Under the pieces are notes generated by a model. The model saw only the letters and a list, made by a program, of their open reading frames with translations. It did no database searches and was not told the DNA's origin. From NCBI RefSeq assembly GCF_910596095.1, contig NC_056548.1:18500651-18564650 (forward strand): DNA of 64,000 nt, given 5' to 3'. A program made the position numbers and the translations under genes. Within the stretch, counting starts at the first letter, position 1. Each line of letters starts with the position of its first letter. Positions 35,475 through 49,378 of the stretch are shown here, piece by piece. Source of the stretch: Thunnus maccoyii (lineage: Eukaryota; Chordata; Actinopteri; Scombriformes; Scombridae).

Positions 35475-38190
35475 CCATAGTCCAATGTGTTGTAATGGTT
35501 TCTCTGTTGGCACACATACATGTAGAATGAAGAACTGCACTTTGCCCTTTAGAGCCCTTTAGAGGCTGGTTAGTGGATAATAGATAAATGACGCTCCCTC
35601 CTATATTTCATATTGACATTTGTCATAATGCAGCTCTCATCCTGAAATGATTTTGCTACTAGGTCAGAGCCATATGCCAATGACATGACTGATGCGTTTC
35701 ATGAAAATCCTGCCACGTCTGTTCAACATAGCACAGTATTTCCCCACTCACACCCCTCCACCTTCCACCCTGCCTGACAGTCTAATCTAATGCCATTTCC
35801 AGGCAGCTGGCCAAAGGACAGACACCTGGCTCATCATTACAGTTGAATCGCTGACCTGCACAAAGTTTACAGCGTAGTCATATTTTTTATGTGATACATT
35901 CACACATTAACACGCGCACACAAAAGCGCAGATGCATACACCCACAAGCATGTAAACGCACTCATGCTTCTATTGCTTCACAAGGTCGTCTATATTGATT
36001 ATCTGTGCTTTATTGATTAAACCACAAAAGTCTATTAGAAATAATGACAGGCTAATGCATTAATATGCAACTAAAATTATAGATCAGTAGTGGAAATGAT
36101 CAGCAGTGGAAATGAAGCATATGACCTTTAACACTAAAAAATAATGGTTTTCCAATGCACCTCACTGAACCAGCAAGTGCTTTCTTTCACCCCTGCCTCA
36201 TCCTCTCATGAAAACAATATTCGCCAGGCTCCTAACGACAGCTAATGATAACAGATGTCAGGAACGCATCCTCCTCTCCGCTCATCTGCATCCTAAAGGC
36301 ATGGCTGTTTCTCCACAGGTCATAGTCTGATCGCTGCATGCCAGTGAGAGAGACAAGATGGGGGAGGACATCAACACAGCCAGAGATGGATTGCATCTGT
36401 CCACGGTCCACAGGGGCTTGCTTATCTCCTGACCCAATTGTGCACCCATATGCTAGCAAAAAAGAAATCTGTCTCTACATGGTGCAATTCTAATATATTT
36501 TCTTTCCTCTTTCTTTTTTTTCCCCTCTCTGTCCATGCTCAGTCTGAAAGCGTTCTGTGTTTAGAAAGAAAGACTGAGGGTACATGAGCGTCATTTAGCT
36601 GAACACTGCTTTAACACTTTTTTGTTGATTTGTTATTAGACAAATTAGAGATTAGCCTCCATCACTGCAGATGATAGTAATCCAGCAAAATGAAACAATC
36701 AATGGCTCACTTTGGAGCCTCCTTTAATCTAGTTGATCCCTGCGTATTTCTCCACACTGCCTGAAAGAATCGACTCCTCTGATGTCCTTCTCTCTTCTAG
36801 GCTTTGAAGTGCAACAAATGTTTATCTGCCGTCATGCCTGCCTATTATTTTTTTTTCTGTCTCCCTACAGCCCCAAGCAGCAACTCCTTTTCGACACAAT
36901 GATTTGCCAATACCTTGTACTGTTTCAGTGGATTTACGAATCCCCCTGCTGTGGAGCTCGCTTTTATCCCTGAGTATACAGTACAGACTGGTTTGTTTGG
37001 AGCTCTTATAAGATAAGATACACAGGGTTTTCCTTTTTCAACTAGTTTGCCGCACAAATACCCTTGATGATTATGGGGTTTTTAAATCTAAAAAAACAAC
37101 CCAATGTTATATCAAAGCTGCTCGATGAAAGCTATGTTTAGAGTCATGAATACATAATTCCTCTCCAAAATTAGAATCTTGAAAGTCCGAGCAGTATCCA
37201 TATCACTGAGAAACAGTAAATGAGTGAACCAAGAGCTTTGTGCACCTACTTCATGTAGCAATCAGCTGGGCCTGGCTGGCACATGAGCTCACCCTCCCTA
37301 AACAACTCAATACAACTTTAATGTTGCTTTGACAAAGAGGACCGGGTGGCAGGCAGCTCTGATTGAGCTGTTATTGTGGCCTTGTGGTTTGCACTCCTTT
37401 AAGGACATCTAACACCGACTCTTCAGACATTCCTGCGTCAACGACAGTGACCTTGTCTGGACAAGACTCAAGCTGATCTGAGCACGTGTGAGTGTGTGCG
37501 GTGTTTGTGTTCCTTTATATGAGTGTGTAGTGTGAGAGGAATAATAAGCATGATAAATACAGGGAATAAATAAAGTTAAATTTCATACAGCACCGGTAAA
37601 TGCGAGGCCTCACAAGAGAATATTTGCAAAAAGAAAACAACAAACAGAGTTAATTAATGGCACTGACATCACTAAGGCGCCATTGTCCTTGTTTGTTGCA
37701 GGTGTGTGTGATATGTGCATACTGATCTTGTTGAGGACAATGTGTACAAGATGTCCAGACTCTCTATCAGGTCCTCCAGTCACCATCCGTCTCAATTATT
37801 GGTCACCAAAAATGGTGTGAAGGCCTCAGATGAGCTTGGTTAATGCCACAGAGAATCTTATCAGCAGCAGCCAAATTTCCACTGTTTGAAGAGGAAAAAA
37901 ATTAAACACCTTTTCAATGAGGCTAACCCCTGCCTGACCCCAGAGAGAAAAAGAAAGAAAAGAGACTGAAAATAATTGATAAAGGGTGTTCAACATCTGA
38001 TCTCTCTCTGTCTGACTCTCTCTCTGTCTGGGCACTGCCCTGTTCTAATTTTGGGCTGGCTTTGCAGGGCTGTCTGTGTTTTTTTAATTACTGTAATTCA
38101 GGACCACCCGCTGAATGCTTCCATCTGCTTCTCTCTGAGGTGAGAGATGGAAAAATCCTTAAAGAGAATAGGCATGCCATCCAACCTTCA
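35475..38190. other. intergenic block, no gene recognised
   Basis: Short frames only, without splice context or domains. Slightly CT-rich tracts occur near 36500-36540 and 37990-38030. Confidence 0.5.
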
Positions 38191-38198
38191 AAACAGCA

Positions 38199-38696
38199 GT
38201 ATGGAAGCCCATAGGGAACTTTATTAAAATGATAATGTAAACTTGAAAATTTTCACGTACTGGTATGGGCGTTCTATGACTGAATAAAATGTCAAATGCC
38301 ATTTTCATTTTCATTTTCATGTTGCTAGAAATTTGCTTTTTAATTTTTAATTATGCAAGCAATTGAATATTGCTTGCATAAATGGAAAATCATGTTACAT
38401 TGTTTATATTGTATTTTAATTTTCAAATGTGTATTAACATTTGAATATTGTCCACTGTACAGCGGGCTACAACTTTTAAAATGAAATGTCAAACAGCTTT
38501 TCCATTTTCATTTTAATATGGTCATAGAACAGCCATAGGAGAGTGTAAAAATGAAAATACAAATTGGATTATTGCATTTTCCTTTTAATTTTTACTCAAA
38601 TAACATGTACATAAGTGGAAAATTATAATGCTATTGTTGAATTACATTTTCAGTTTACATTATGATTTTATTAAAGTCCCCTATGGGCTTCCATAC
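38199..38696. mobile_element. about 0.5-kb MITE with long inverted termini
   Basis: Seen: from GTATGGAAGCCCATAGG (38199) inward for about 50 bp, the left end is matched, inverted, by the right end up to 38696, with few mismatches. CAGCAG borders both sides when the element is taken as 38200-38695. The interior has TTTTCATTTTCATTTTC-type arrays and a perfect 13-bp hairpin (38351-38363 with 38369-38381). No reading frame. Confidence 0.85.
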
Positions 38697-39394
38697 AGCA
38701 GTGACGGGGACAGGGACAACTGTGGACAGGGACAACTCTATTACTATTACATTTTCAAGCTGATAGTCAAAAACAATAGTCTGTTTAAACTTTAGAGATG
38801 TTCATATTCACAGTTCAGCTCAGTAAGTCTAAGATTACAAAGCTTGTTGCTATTACCCCTGGTGAGATGATTTCTCGTGTCCATCCTCAGGACATTGTTC
38901 TAATCTGCTTTATTCACATGCTATGTTAACTCTAATACAAGGGCTGTTTTTTATCATGCAATATCCCAAGTTGTATATTTCAGTGAAACACGCAACAGTG
39001 AATGAATTCACTATTTCTCAATGTGGACGTCTGTAAGCTACCAGCCACAGTTTCTGCTAATGTAGCTTGACTGTTTTCTCCTGCAAGGCGAAGTTTTGCA
39101 GTCATGTTCTCTGCTTGGTCAGTGGTGAATAAAAGACATGAAACATTTACACCATTCAGACATACAGAATGTAGATGATCATAACAGTTTTGTGAAGATT
39201 TATTGAACCATGTATGTGTCTTTTCATTCAATAATGTTAACTGCCTACTTGCACTTTTAAAACCATATCCTCAATTGTGATTTTTTGTTTATTAATAAGC
39301 TCAACCAATGTCTGGGGTTCAGTGTTAATGTTTTTTATTTATTAGCGGTTATCAAATAACAACAAAGATTAAAGTTAATTGTCATGTTTAATCT

Positions 39395-39705
39395 TTATTT
39401 AAGTAAATGAAAAAGAACAAGGACACAGAGTGTCATAGATGCAAAGCAACAAACGTTCTTGTGTATTGAAATCCCCTATATTTCACTGAACATTGAATTC
39501 TTTTGATAAGCCCAGTTTCTTTCAAATAATGGAACAGACTCCCTAACCCGATGGCAAATACATTTTTTAGACTCATTTCTTCAACTCCAGGCCTCCTGAT
39601 TTCCCTCTTTAATGTTTTTTGTTCTCAAGAGTATTTATGGCAGTAAAAAATTATATGCTCCACCGATTCCTCTATTTGACAGTGCTCACATAATCCTGAG
39701 GGATG
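39395..39705 (-). mobile_element. non-LTR retrotransposon 3' fragment (decayed)
   Basis: Seen on the minus strand from 39705: a frame reading HPSGLCEHCQIEESVEH, which continues into a CX2CX7HX4C knuckle typical of the region after the reverse transcriptase in many LINEs. It then meets an in-frame TGA and runs on to FHYLKETGLIKRI. It ends in a tail containing AATAAAG. Truncated at the 5' side. The clade cannot be named from this piece. Confidence 0.7.
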
Positions 39706-40293
39706 TTTGTTTCACACATCACACTGCTAGCCCTCTCAATTCTTGATTGGCCAACAGTGCACGCCAATATTCTCTGATGCATGCAAGGGGAGGGGGCTAT
39801 GATGTGTGCCAGAGAACAATAACATCATTTATTATACAATGATCAATTTTTTTTTTGATTTTTTTTTTTTACAATTTTTACCACATTTTTAACACACTTA
39901 CATGCAACAAGTGAGTTTCTAGATTTACTAGCCTGACAGGGCATTTTGCTTGCCCCGGGAAATCAGGCAAGCCTTATTGCTCAACCATGATATCTGCAGT
40001 ATTATGATACCTCACATTCCTGCATTATAACATAACTGTATCTACTTATATATACACCTATATACTATTTACCTGTATATTTCTGTATATTACAGTGTAT
40101 GTAACTGTATAAAATACAATAGATTGTATAGTTATTTTGAATATATTATATATCAATAATTACAATAAATCATTGCCTATAGTGTTGCACATGATGTGCA
40201 CTAACTATATGAAGCATATTACCAGGCACTATTAATTATATTTAGAGTTAGATTATAGCACTAGGTTTTCAATTTTTAAGTTGTTTATGTTTT

Positions 40294-40720
40294 TAGCCAC
40301 ACTAGCAGCTCTAGGGGTAGTGTTCTTGGTATATCAGTCCAGACTAAAATATCTCAACAACTACTGGATGGATTGCCATGACATCTTCTACAGAACTCCA
40401 TTGCGCCCAAAGCATGAATTGTAATATATTTGGTGATCTCTTAATTTTTCATCTAGTAACATCATCAGGCCAAAATTTTAATCTGTTTATACCTTGGTTT
40501 ATAACCAAACACCTGCAAAAATAATGACATTCCCATACATCAATTTCAGCTGCAGTTTGTGTTTAGTGCTAATTAGCAAATGTTAGCATGTTAACATAGG
40601 AACCAAGATGGTGAACATGGTGAACATTAAATCTGCTAAACATTAGCATGTTTTACCATTGTGAGCATGTTAGCATGCTGATGTTATGATTTACCAATGC
40701 CAGAGCCTCTAGTGTGGCTA
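40294..40720. mobile_element. interspersed repeat, TAGCATGC-rich family, copy B
   Basis: Seen: 12-bp perfect inverted ends TAGCCACACTAG (40294-40305) and CTAGTGTGGCTA (40709-40720) bound a 427-bp element sharing ordered blocks with copies A and C. This copy defines the family's ends. Confidence 0.85.
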
Positions 40721-40724
40721 GACC

Positions 40725-43700
40725 AAGCAGCAAACACTATGGCTTGAGACTGAAGCCAATGCGGAAGTATTTAAGTGTATATTTGCTGTATATTTCTGTA
40801 ATGTTACTTAATTACGATACCTGCCGTGTTAGCACAATTTAGTAAAGTAGCTAATGTTATCCCAAGTTTAAAGCCCAAATTCCTAGTAAGCTAGCATTAG
40901 CTTTGGTCTGAGGTAGCGGGGCGTGTTTCCAGAGCGTGAAGGGCAACACTGCACACTCCTTATTTAGAAGGTCCTGGCCCCAAACGAAAAAGATGGCACC
41001 AATCATAAGCAGCAACTCTTGGCTTCAAACCAGCTCCAATGAAAACCACTGAGTGATGCCACACCTCGCTATGTCCATTTTTATGTATGGGTTAGACTCC
41101 TAATCTTGTTGGTCTTTTATTCACCTCTCTGAGTGTCTTTATGTTGTTTGTTTTATGATGAATTTTCCACTCAGATTAATAAAGTAGCCTATTCTATCTC
41201 TATTAATCAAAACCTGTGATGTTATTTTGTTTTCTACTTTCTGTCAGAGAAACACCTATAGAGTAGATTTTTTCCCCACATGAACTGTTGGGACCTTTAC
41301 TGCATCTCTATATCTTTGACTGCATGAAGGTTGCTGCTACTTCTGACCAAACTACTGCTTCCCATACATTCATTCAACACTGCCCAGAACTTCATCTACA
41401 TCTTCCAAACCCAATTAAAACACAACTTTTTGCTCCTGTTTTGGTAATTTAAAAGATAGACTAGAAGCTTGTTTGAGTGAATTTTACTCATCTGAATTTT
41501 TTACTCCACTATAATCAAAACCTTGTCTACTTCAAAAAGAGGACGCACTCAAGACAAACACAAATGCACCACCACTGTCTTTAGTTAAAATGATATAAAT
41601 TATTGCTTCAAAGATGAACACATCCTCTGAAATAAGAGGACAGACATGACATCAAAGCGCTTGTGCTATACATTTATTACTTATTATGAAATCAAAGACT
41701 TCTGTTCAACAGTGGGAACTTTTCACAGAACAGTCTGCTTTCTCATAGATAAAACTTTTTTAATTTGAACATTCACCCTTAAATATTGTGAATGTGGCCC
41801 AAAAAGACACTATTAGATCCTGCTACCAAAAACAGCATGACCCAGTTTCGTATGTGGGTTTGAACAACAAGTCTTCTGCCTCTAGCAGTGAGAACGCCTG
41901 CTGACCCTGTAGGCGTAGTTCAGAATGAAGAGACTTAAAATCACTCCGATGCCATGTCATTCACAGGAAAAATCAGTTTATATAATATACTGGTACGTGA
42001 GCAGTGAGATTGACCTTCTGATAGTTTTGTGGGACATAGTGTTATATTATGTGAGAGTCAGAGAAACAGAAAGGGAAATTATTTAGCTATACAGATGAGT
42101 ACTGTAGCTTCATTAACTTGTAATTATTTTTGTTTCGACACCACAGCTCCAACATTAAAGAGAGATGCTCAGAGGGCTGCCTCTTACCTGTTCGCTGGCA
42201 CTGACGGACTGCTGTGCCAACTGCATTCGCAATGATGAGTCAGATGAAGGGCAGGCAGGAAGTGCATGACAAACAGATGTCTCGCTGACACCTGAATGAG
42301 AATGTGCAAGTAAGTTTAAAAGTCAAAAGAAGTCGGGAAGTATGTGCCATAGCTTTACTTAAAATGCCATAACCAAGGATGCAGTGGTGGCTAGATATGT
42401 GTAGGTACTTTTTCTTTTAACATTTATTTATGTAGTATTGTACCCTCCTTTATCACAAAATCTACCCACATTTTTCTCAGAGTTTAGGATGCTTCTACTT
42501 CTCTCTGCTGTTCTGTCATCTTAATGAGGGATTGTTTGTTTTATATATTTAGCTTTCACGGTTTTCGCAATGGCACGTCATCACTGTCGGCCCCCTCATT
42601 TGAGTCCATCCACCACCCACTGGCAGCACAGTGGGACTGTCCTCTTCACAAAAACAAACCCTTACAGACACAGTGCTGCACGTCACTTATTGTCACACAC
42701 ATACTGAGGAACTCAACAAGTGAATGACCAACCAAAAGTACTTTATCCAGAATGCAGTTGTGCACAATTGGATTTACACATCTTAACACAGCAAAATACT
42801 GTATGTTACACATAACTCAAGAGTTGTACGCTTCATAAAATAATAATAAAGAGTGAGAATTTTCAGATAAGAATCATTGAGTTTATAGTGGAATTGCTTT
42901 TTCTCCAATACACTGTGAGTTGCTTACCCTCCCAAGAGCTACAGAATACACATCAGGCATAAGATGAGAGATGCCTTCACCAGGTTTGGTGATGAGAACA
43001 AGAACAAAGAACAATTAACTACTGTAGCAATGCAGTTGAAGCAACCAGCAGAGGAAATAATTGGAATAATAATGAAAGCTTGTCAGATCAAGTCTGTCTC
43101 ATTATCTTGATTTAGTGTGATTGGGAAGTGTTCAAATGTGATTGGTAATCAGAAAGTCAGCTGATATCGAGTCACTCCACAGGAACTAATGTGATTCTCC
43201 ATTCATCATTTGTTCTTTTTAATCAATGATAATGACTGGTGTCTATATGTAACGCTGTGGAGGCAATAAATCAACGATCTTGAGAGACAAGAGGATCTTC
43301 TCACCATTATTTTCACCAAAATGTACCAGCTCATAATGTAGTACGATGAAACTACTCTTCAGCTTTCATAATCTACCCTATACAGTTGAAATGACACCTG
43401 CACAATGTTGATTTCAGGTGCTTTTTAGTGAGTGCTTCACAGTTTGTTCCAATATTTGTATCCATTAGTGTTGTACCTTATAGCAAACATCCCATAACAA
43501 CAAGAATTCAAGGCAGCTGAGTGCATCAGATGTTTGAAGCCATTTAAAATGGAATGCCTTTGTCAGCAAATGCATCTCTGTAAGGTTTCGCTCCAAATCA
43601 CTGCAGTGGATTTGAGCCAGGATTGCTTTTTGCTGAGAGTACAGCATTTGGGAAGTTCCAATTGTTTCAACTTGAATGCCAGATCATCTTAATAGAGGCC

Positions 43701-46700
43701 ATTTATATTATATTTATATATATTTTTCACTTCAAGGAAATGGACATTCTTCTCAAACTCATATCGATCTCATATCAATCACTGGAGAAGAATGTCCATT
43801 TGCTAGGATCATTGTGTCATTGCTATACTTTGCCACTCGCTGTACTAACTTTAAACATTGTTTAAATTGATATTTTGTGCTAGATCCAAAGTGTTACTCT
43901 CAGAGAAAGCCTGCTGGCTCAAACTGGCTCTTATTCTTGTTATTTGTCTTGTTGTTATTCCTATTTTTTCTTCTGTCAAGCTTTTCCTCTAATTCAATTC
44001 CAGCTACTGGTCTTGTAGCCCTGTTTTCCCTTTAATTTCCTGCCTCTGTTTCTTTTAAAATGCACTGCAGAAAACAATCTATACTGTATTATAATTTGAC
44101 ATTCAGTATATTTCAACACACTGACACTAGGTGATGCTTACACTGAGCAAAATATTCAAACAACTGTCTTTCCAAGAAAAACAAAAGCAGGAATTTCAGC
44201 AAATGCCCCAAACATGATATGTGTTTACATTAAGTGATAAATACCTCTAGGGGCTGTTGGCCATACATAACCAAACCTCTACCATAGTATATTGTCAGAT
44301 GTTCAAACCCATGTTTTTTCTGCACAACAGTGAAAATATTCCAGACAGACCCATGCCAAATGGATGAATGACACCCCAGAAACTGCAAAGTAGAGTCATA
44401 GTAGCCTAAAGGTGACCTAAACATAACCCAAATGCTGCAAACTGGAGATTATTTTTAGCATGTAAATCCAGGTTTTTCACCAAATTGAGCCTATAGTTAG
44501 ATAATACATAGATAGTGTCTTCTCTACAGTTACACAGGCAAGAATATTTGTCATTTCAGTGACATCCAGACAAAACTTTTAAGCAGTCTTTGTGATTCAG
44601 GTTGGACATTTACTTTAAACTGTCATATTTTTGGCCTCACCAGAAAATAGCATGGTAACTTAAACAACACTTAATGCTGCACACCCTGTATTTTTTGTAT
44701 TTGTTTCTGTAAGTACTATAAAATGAGCATAAAATAAAATCAGTGTTAGCTTCTTGTTTGTAAAAGGCAACAATGCTCAAATGAGAATGTAATCAACTAA
44801 ATGTCAAAAAGAATAAAGATAAGCCACTCAACTCAGCATGAAGCAGGTGAGGGAAATGGTGAAGCATTGACAGATATGACTGCTTACTTTAAAGACACAG
44901 ATCCACCTTCAGGCAGTGCCCCCACAGCTGAACATCATTACTCATCAGCAAACCTTTGGGAATGACACAACAGTAAGAGGAAGGAGAAAGGCAAAAAAGT
45001 AAAATATAAACAAAGTATGAGGCCCATGGGCATCATAATGTGTATTTCTGAATCATATACTGTGGATACTTATCATTGTTTTATATTAAAATATTAATGC
45101 ATTGGAGAAATTATGTTTCCCAAGCAATTTTGAAATAATGTTTTGGGGTTTAAAATGTCAAAAACAGCAAAAAAGAGAATTGGATGCATGATGTATTATG
45201 CAGGATTTCTTTTACTACCCATATGAACTGATGTAGTGTTGATAGGAAGCCAGAAATGGCCAGAGAGCACAAGACTGTGATGCTAAACCCTGTCACAGAG
45301 GTGAATATTGAGCTCCAGCAGCACTCAGTGGCCACACTGATGCTGAATACCCAAATCACAAGCCATAAGGAGGCTTCTCGCTGTACTGCTACCCACCAAG
45401 GCTCCGAGCCTACTGGGCTCAGAAGATCACCTTTTGCAAAGAAGTAGAGATACAGTCAAAATCTAGATTAATCTTGGCAAATTATGTGACATTTCTCCAT
45501 AAGTGGCTTTTACAGGGCAAGATTTGACCTGTTTTAGGGCAAATGCCAGAGATCATACAACAATATGACAAAAGGCAAAACATCAAAAACAGCATTGTAC
45601 ATGAATCCACTGTGACTCATCTCCATGAGAACAGAAGAATATGTTTTGTGTTCTGTATGGTGACTCATTCACTTTTTCCGCCTCCTCTTTTTTCTGTCAC
45701 TTTCGTTCTCAATCTCTCTGCATCTCTCTGTGTCTCTGTTCACATTCCTTGGAAAGCATTTCATGCCTGAGCAAAGTTTATCTGCTTATCCTCAGCCATA
45801 CCTCATTGACCTCCTCATGGCCTGAGGTTCACGAGCTTCGAATTTTTCTGGCGACACATCCACTAAGACTTGCCAAAGTTCACTGTGATGCAACTGGGGA
45901 CCCATGTGTTGATGGTTACACACTTGAAGCGCCTGCAGTGTACAGTACAGTACATGAAGTACAGTGAAGTTTCCTGCAACCCTAAAGCCAATGCACATGA
46001 TGTTCATACACTTAAACTTTTACACGTCTGTCAAAACCACAAACATGACAGACAGAGAGACGTATGTACACTCTTAAACCCATAAAATACCCAGACTCAT
46101 CACTCCCCCTCTTGTCTGTACACATGCTGTCTGGCTCCTGACATTTGCTGTCCAGCAGTGGTGGAGCTGAGCTGTCAGAGCGCATCTCATCTGCTTCCTG
46201 TCACACTCACACACCATCAGTCCCCCTGTGACTCTATACAGCTAAATGGCAAAATGCCTACAGAGGAAAGACAGGAGTAATTCTTTAATGGCTCAGTCAA
46301 TGGCAGTGAAAATCTTCGCTTCCAGTTTTAAATGACCAGTGTGGAATCCCAGAAATTTAAACCACTGAATAATATATCATATTACGAAAGATGGAAGTCA
46401 TAATGTCCCTGACTCCAAGCCACCTTATACATTACATGCTTTTAAATGGCTGGTTGTGATGTTGCATCTCCTAATCCCTGTATAGCAACCCAGTAAAAGA
46501 TCCTGTAATCTTGCCAACATGTAAGTGAAGTCTGATGTTTGGAAAAAAGGGGACTCTTTCATAAAAAGTTCCTTTCCAGTTTCCAGCACTTCCATGTATA
46601 GATGTGAGTTTTTCTCGTTTTACATAGGTAGGAAATACAAACTGTTTCAGCAGAAATGTGATTTATGTTTATATACTGTATATTGCCAATTGCAAGACAT

Positions 46701-47620
46701 TTTACTGAGCTGGGCAATTTAAATGCATTGGTATTAGAAAAGTGGACACCCCTTAGCAATAAAGAAATTAAAAATTACAAAGTTGTGTTGGATCTATTTT
46801 TATGAATTCTGTGTCCCCTCTGGCTTTAATGGGGATTTTGACCTTTTACCCTTAAACTAGTTTATTCCTGGCGTACCTGCAACAGGTTATTTTAGGTGAG
46901 CAATACTCACAGCAGACATTTTGACTTGTCATAGCAGGTAAAGCAGAGAGGAACTGATGACATTAACAATGACTTGGTTCCATTCAAGTGTCCAAGGAAG
47001 TCATACTAGTGACTCATCGTGCACTATTCCAGGGTCATCATTCAGTCATCATTAATGTTATTAATTGCACCTGTACTTTTCCTGCATTGATGAGTCAATT
47101 TGTCTAGAAGAAGAAGAAGTTCTATTGAAGACCATGCTGCTGATGTTCATGCAGGTTATCAGTTGCAGCTCAACTTATTTTGTGGAGGTAATGATGTGAT
47201 TTCATGGATGATATATAAAGAGAATTGGATACAGACCGTTCATTCCTATGAAAGTTGCTCAGTGGCAGTGGCATGAAGCAAAAAAAGCCACTTCCTGATG
47301 TAAAGAGGTTACCCGGATGAATGCATGCTGTGCAATTCTGATATTGAAACAAGTCATTTCACATGGGTTGTGATGCTCAAAAAAATGTATCCACCATTTT
47401 ACAGCTGCTCCTTTTCCCATGATTGTGTGCAGGAAAAATGCTTGTGGGCCCCTGTCGGACCCGAAAGTTGTAATTACACGGTTTGGCCACTATGTCAAAT
47501 TGGCTTTAAAGCACTTCCTGGGGGCTTGTTTGATTCAGCTAACTGAGAATTTGCAGCTGTGGTAAAAATGCTGAGAATTCTGTGTGTGTTACTTTTCTGC
47601 TGCTATCAAGAAGAGAACTA
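40725..47620. other. intergenic block, no gene recognised
   Basis: A/T-rich. It contains a repeat-like patch at about 40900-41100 and a 17-bp inverted repeat at 43738-43801. All frames are short and unsupported. Confidence 0.5.
43738..43801. repeat. perfect 17-bp inverted repeat with 30-base loop
   Basis: Seen: AAATGGACATTCTTCTC (43738-43754) and its exact reverse complement (43785-43801) around a 30-base spacer. It could form a stem-loop in RNA. Confidence 0.85.
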
Positions 47621-47624
47621 CAAC

Positions 47625-48032
47625 AGCCATGCTAGCAGCTCTGCAAGGCTGTACTTAGGCACAGCAGTGCTATGCTAGTCAGCATGCTAACATGCTCACA
47701 ATGACAATATGCTGATGTTTGCCATGTTTAACATCTAGTTTACCCTGGTGACTTGCTAACTAGCTAATTATCACTCAACACACTTCTTATTACAATTGAT
47801 CCTCTAGGGGACATGGATGCGTGTATGATATAGCAATCCACCCAAGAGCAGTTAAACACAAAAGTAAATCTCATGGTGGCGCTAGAGGAAAAGTCAGGGT
47901 ATCACATTAGGACAAGTCATTAGGACTACATTTCATAGCAATCCATCCAATCGATGTTGAGATATCTCAGTTTGGACCAAAGTGGTGGACCAACCAACAG
48001 ACCGACATCACCATCCCTAGAGCCCTGCCGTT
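47625..48032. mobile_element. interspersed repeat, TAGCATGC-rich family, copy C (inverted)
   Basis: Seen: the blocks of copies A and B appear in reverse complement (AGCATGCTAACATGCTCACAA, GAGATATCTCAGTTTGGACC, CATCCCTAGAGCC). It includes the GGTGGCGCTAGAGGAAAAGT block missing from copy B, so A and B have internal deletions relative to it. Confidence 0.8.
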
Positions 48033-49327
48033 TACTAAAAATAAAGAAGTGAAACATTATTATACTGTGAGTGACTTCTTTATCTATGGTCTACACACCT
48101 GCTTATCAAAATCTATTAAGAGAAGGTGGTGGTAAGTTAAGTTTCCCATACATCTATAACTTGCATCCTCCACAAGGAATTTTATGATCTCTGTTCAGTT
48201 ACCACCGACAAATGTACCCAAGAGCACAGCAACACACAGCTGCCTTTGGGTGCCAGACAACAGGAAAAGGGAGCCGGGTGCAGTAGCAGAGAGATCTTTT
48301 GTGACTTTAGTATTGCAGCGTTAGTACTTTGGTCAAAAGCATGTGAGCAGAGGCATACTAAAGGCAACGTGGAAGCTTTTGATGTCAGCTTCTTTTGTGT
48401 GCAAGCCTCATGGCTTTTAATGAGGCAACCTGCCTCATTATTGGAGCTCTGCAAGGCCCTGACACAGCCACATGGTGGGACCGTCTCTACTCACTGTTCT
48501 GAAGCTGCAAATTACAGCAGCTTAGCCCCTCACTGGGACTAGAGGCCAACCTAGTCGGCTTTTCTAATGGCACCCAAGGGACAAAGAATTGTACATACAC
48601 ATATGTTTGGCCAAAGCTAGCTTAATAGGCAATTCCTTTGTCAGTCCCATTAGACTGAAAGTTTGAGATGTGAGGCGTGAATTTGGGTTCTTGCCCCTAT
48701 CGATTGAGTGGAAATATTCAGTGAGTTGTGACACATAAGGCAGTGGACTCTTTCAGCACAACCTCTATTGTAACTTTTCTTTCATTTTGTTTGGCACTAA
48801 TTTGGAGACACAGTTAACTGGAAATAAAGGTTTCCCCAGTCATGCCAAGCCTGTGACTGCATTTTAATTTCACCTGGGGACAGCTTAAAAACAGCACAGC
48901 CCAGCAGGGCTGGAAATATCATCAGCAGAATCAAATTAATATGCCTCACAGTCTGTTAAACTCAGATTAACAATATTTCATTACCTGTTCTGCAGCTTTC
49001 CTTCTGTTGCTTTCATTAACCTTTTTAAATTTGGATAAATTCTGATATGTAAATATCAGTTTGTTCTCTAACCCTGATTATTTTTCCAAAGCTCTTTACA
49101 CTGACACTTTTATTAACACTGCTACTTTATATTGTTAACCAAGGATGAATTTACTCAGAATTCAATTTTTCAAACAAAAGCTTGTAATGAAAGTAAAATG
49201 AATTTCTTTCTCAGTCCAGTGCCCCTCTCTCTTATATTTCTTTTTCATTTTCTCTCTTCTTGCTCATTTTTCTTATTTCTTATGAACACTTTGATGTGTA
49301 CTTTTTGTGACTCAATTTAATAAGATG

Positions 49328-49378
49328 AATAAATAAATAAATAAATAAATAAATAGATAGATAAATAAATAAATAAAA
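49328..49378. repeat. (AAAT)n microsatellite with GATA interruption
   Basis: About twelve AAAT units, interrupted by TAGATAGA. Confidence 0.95.
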
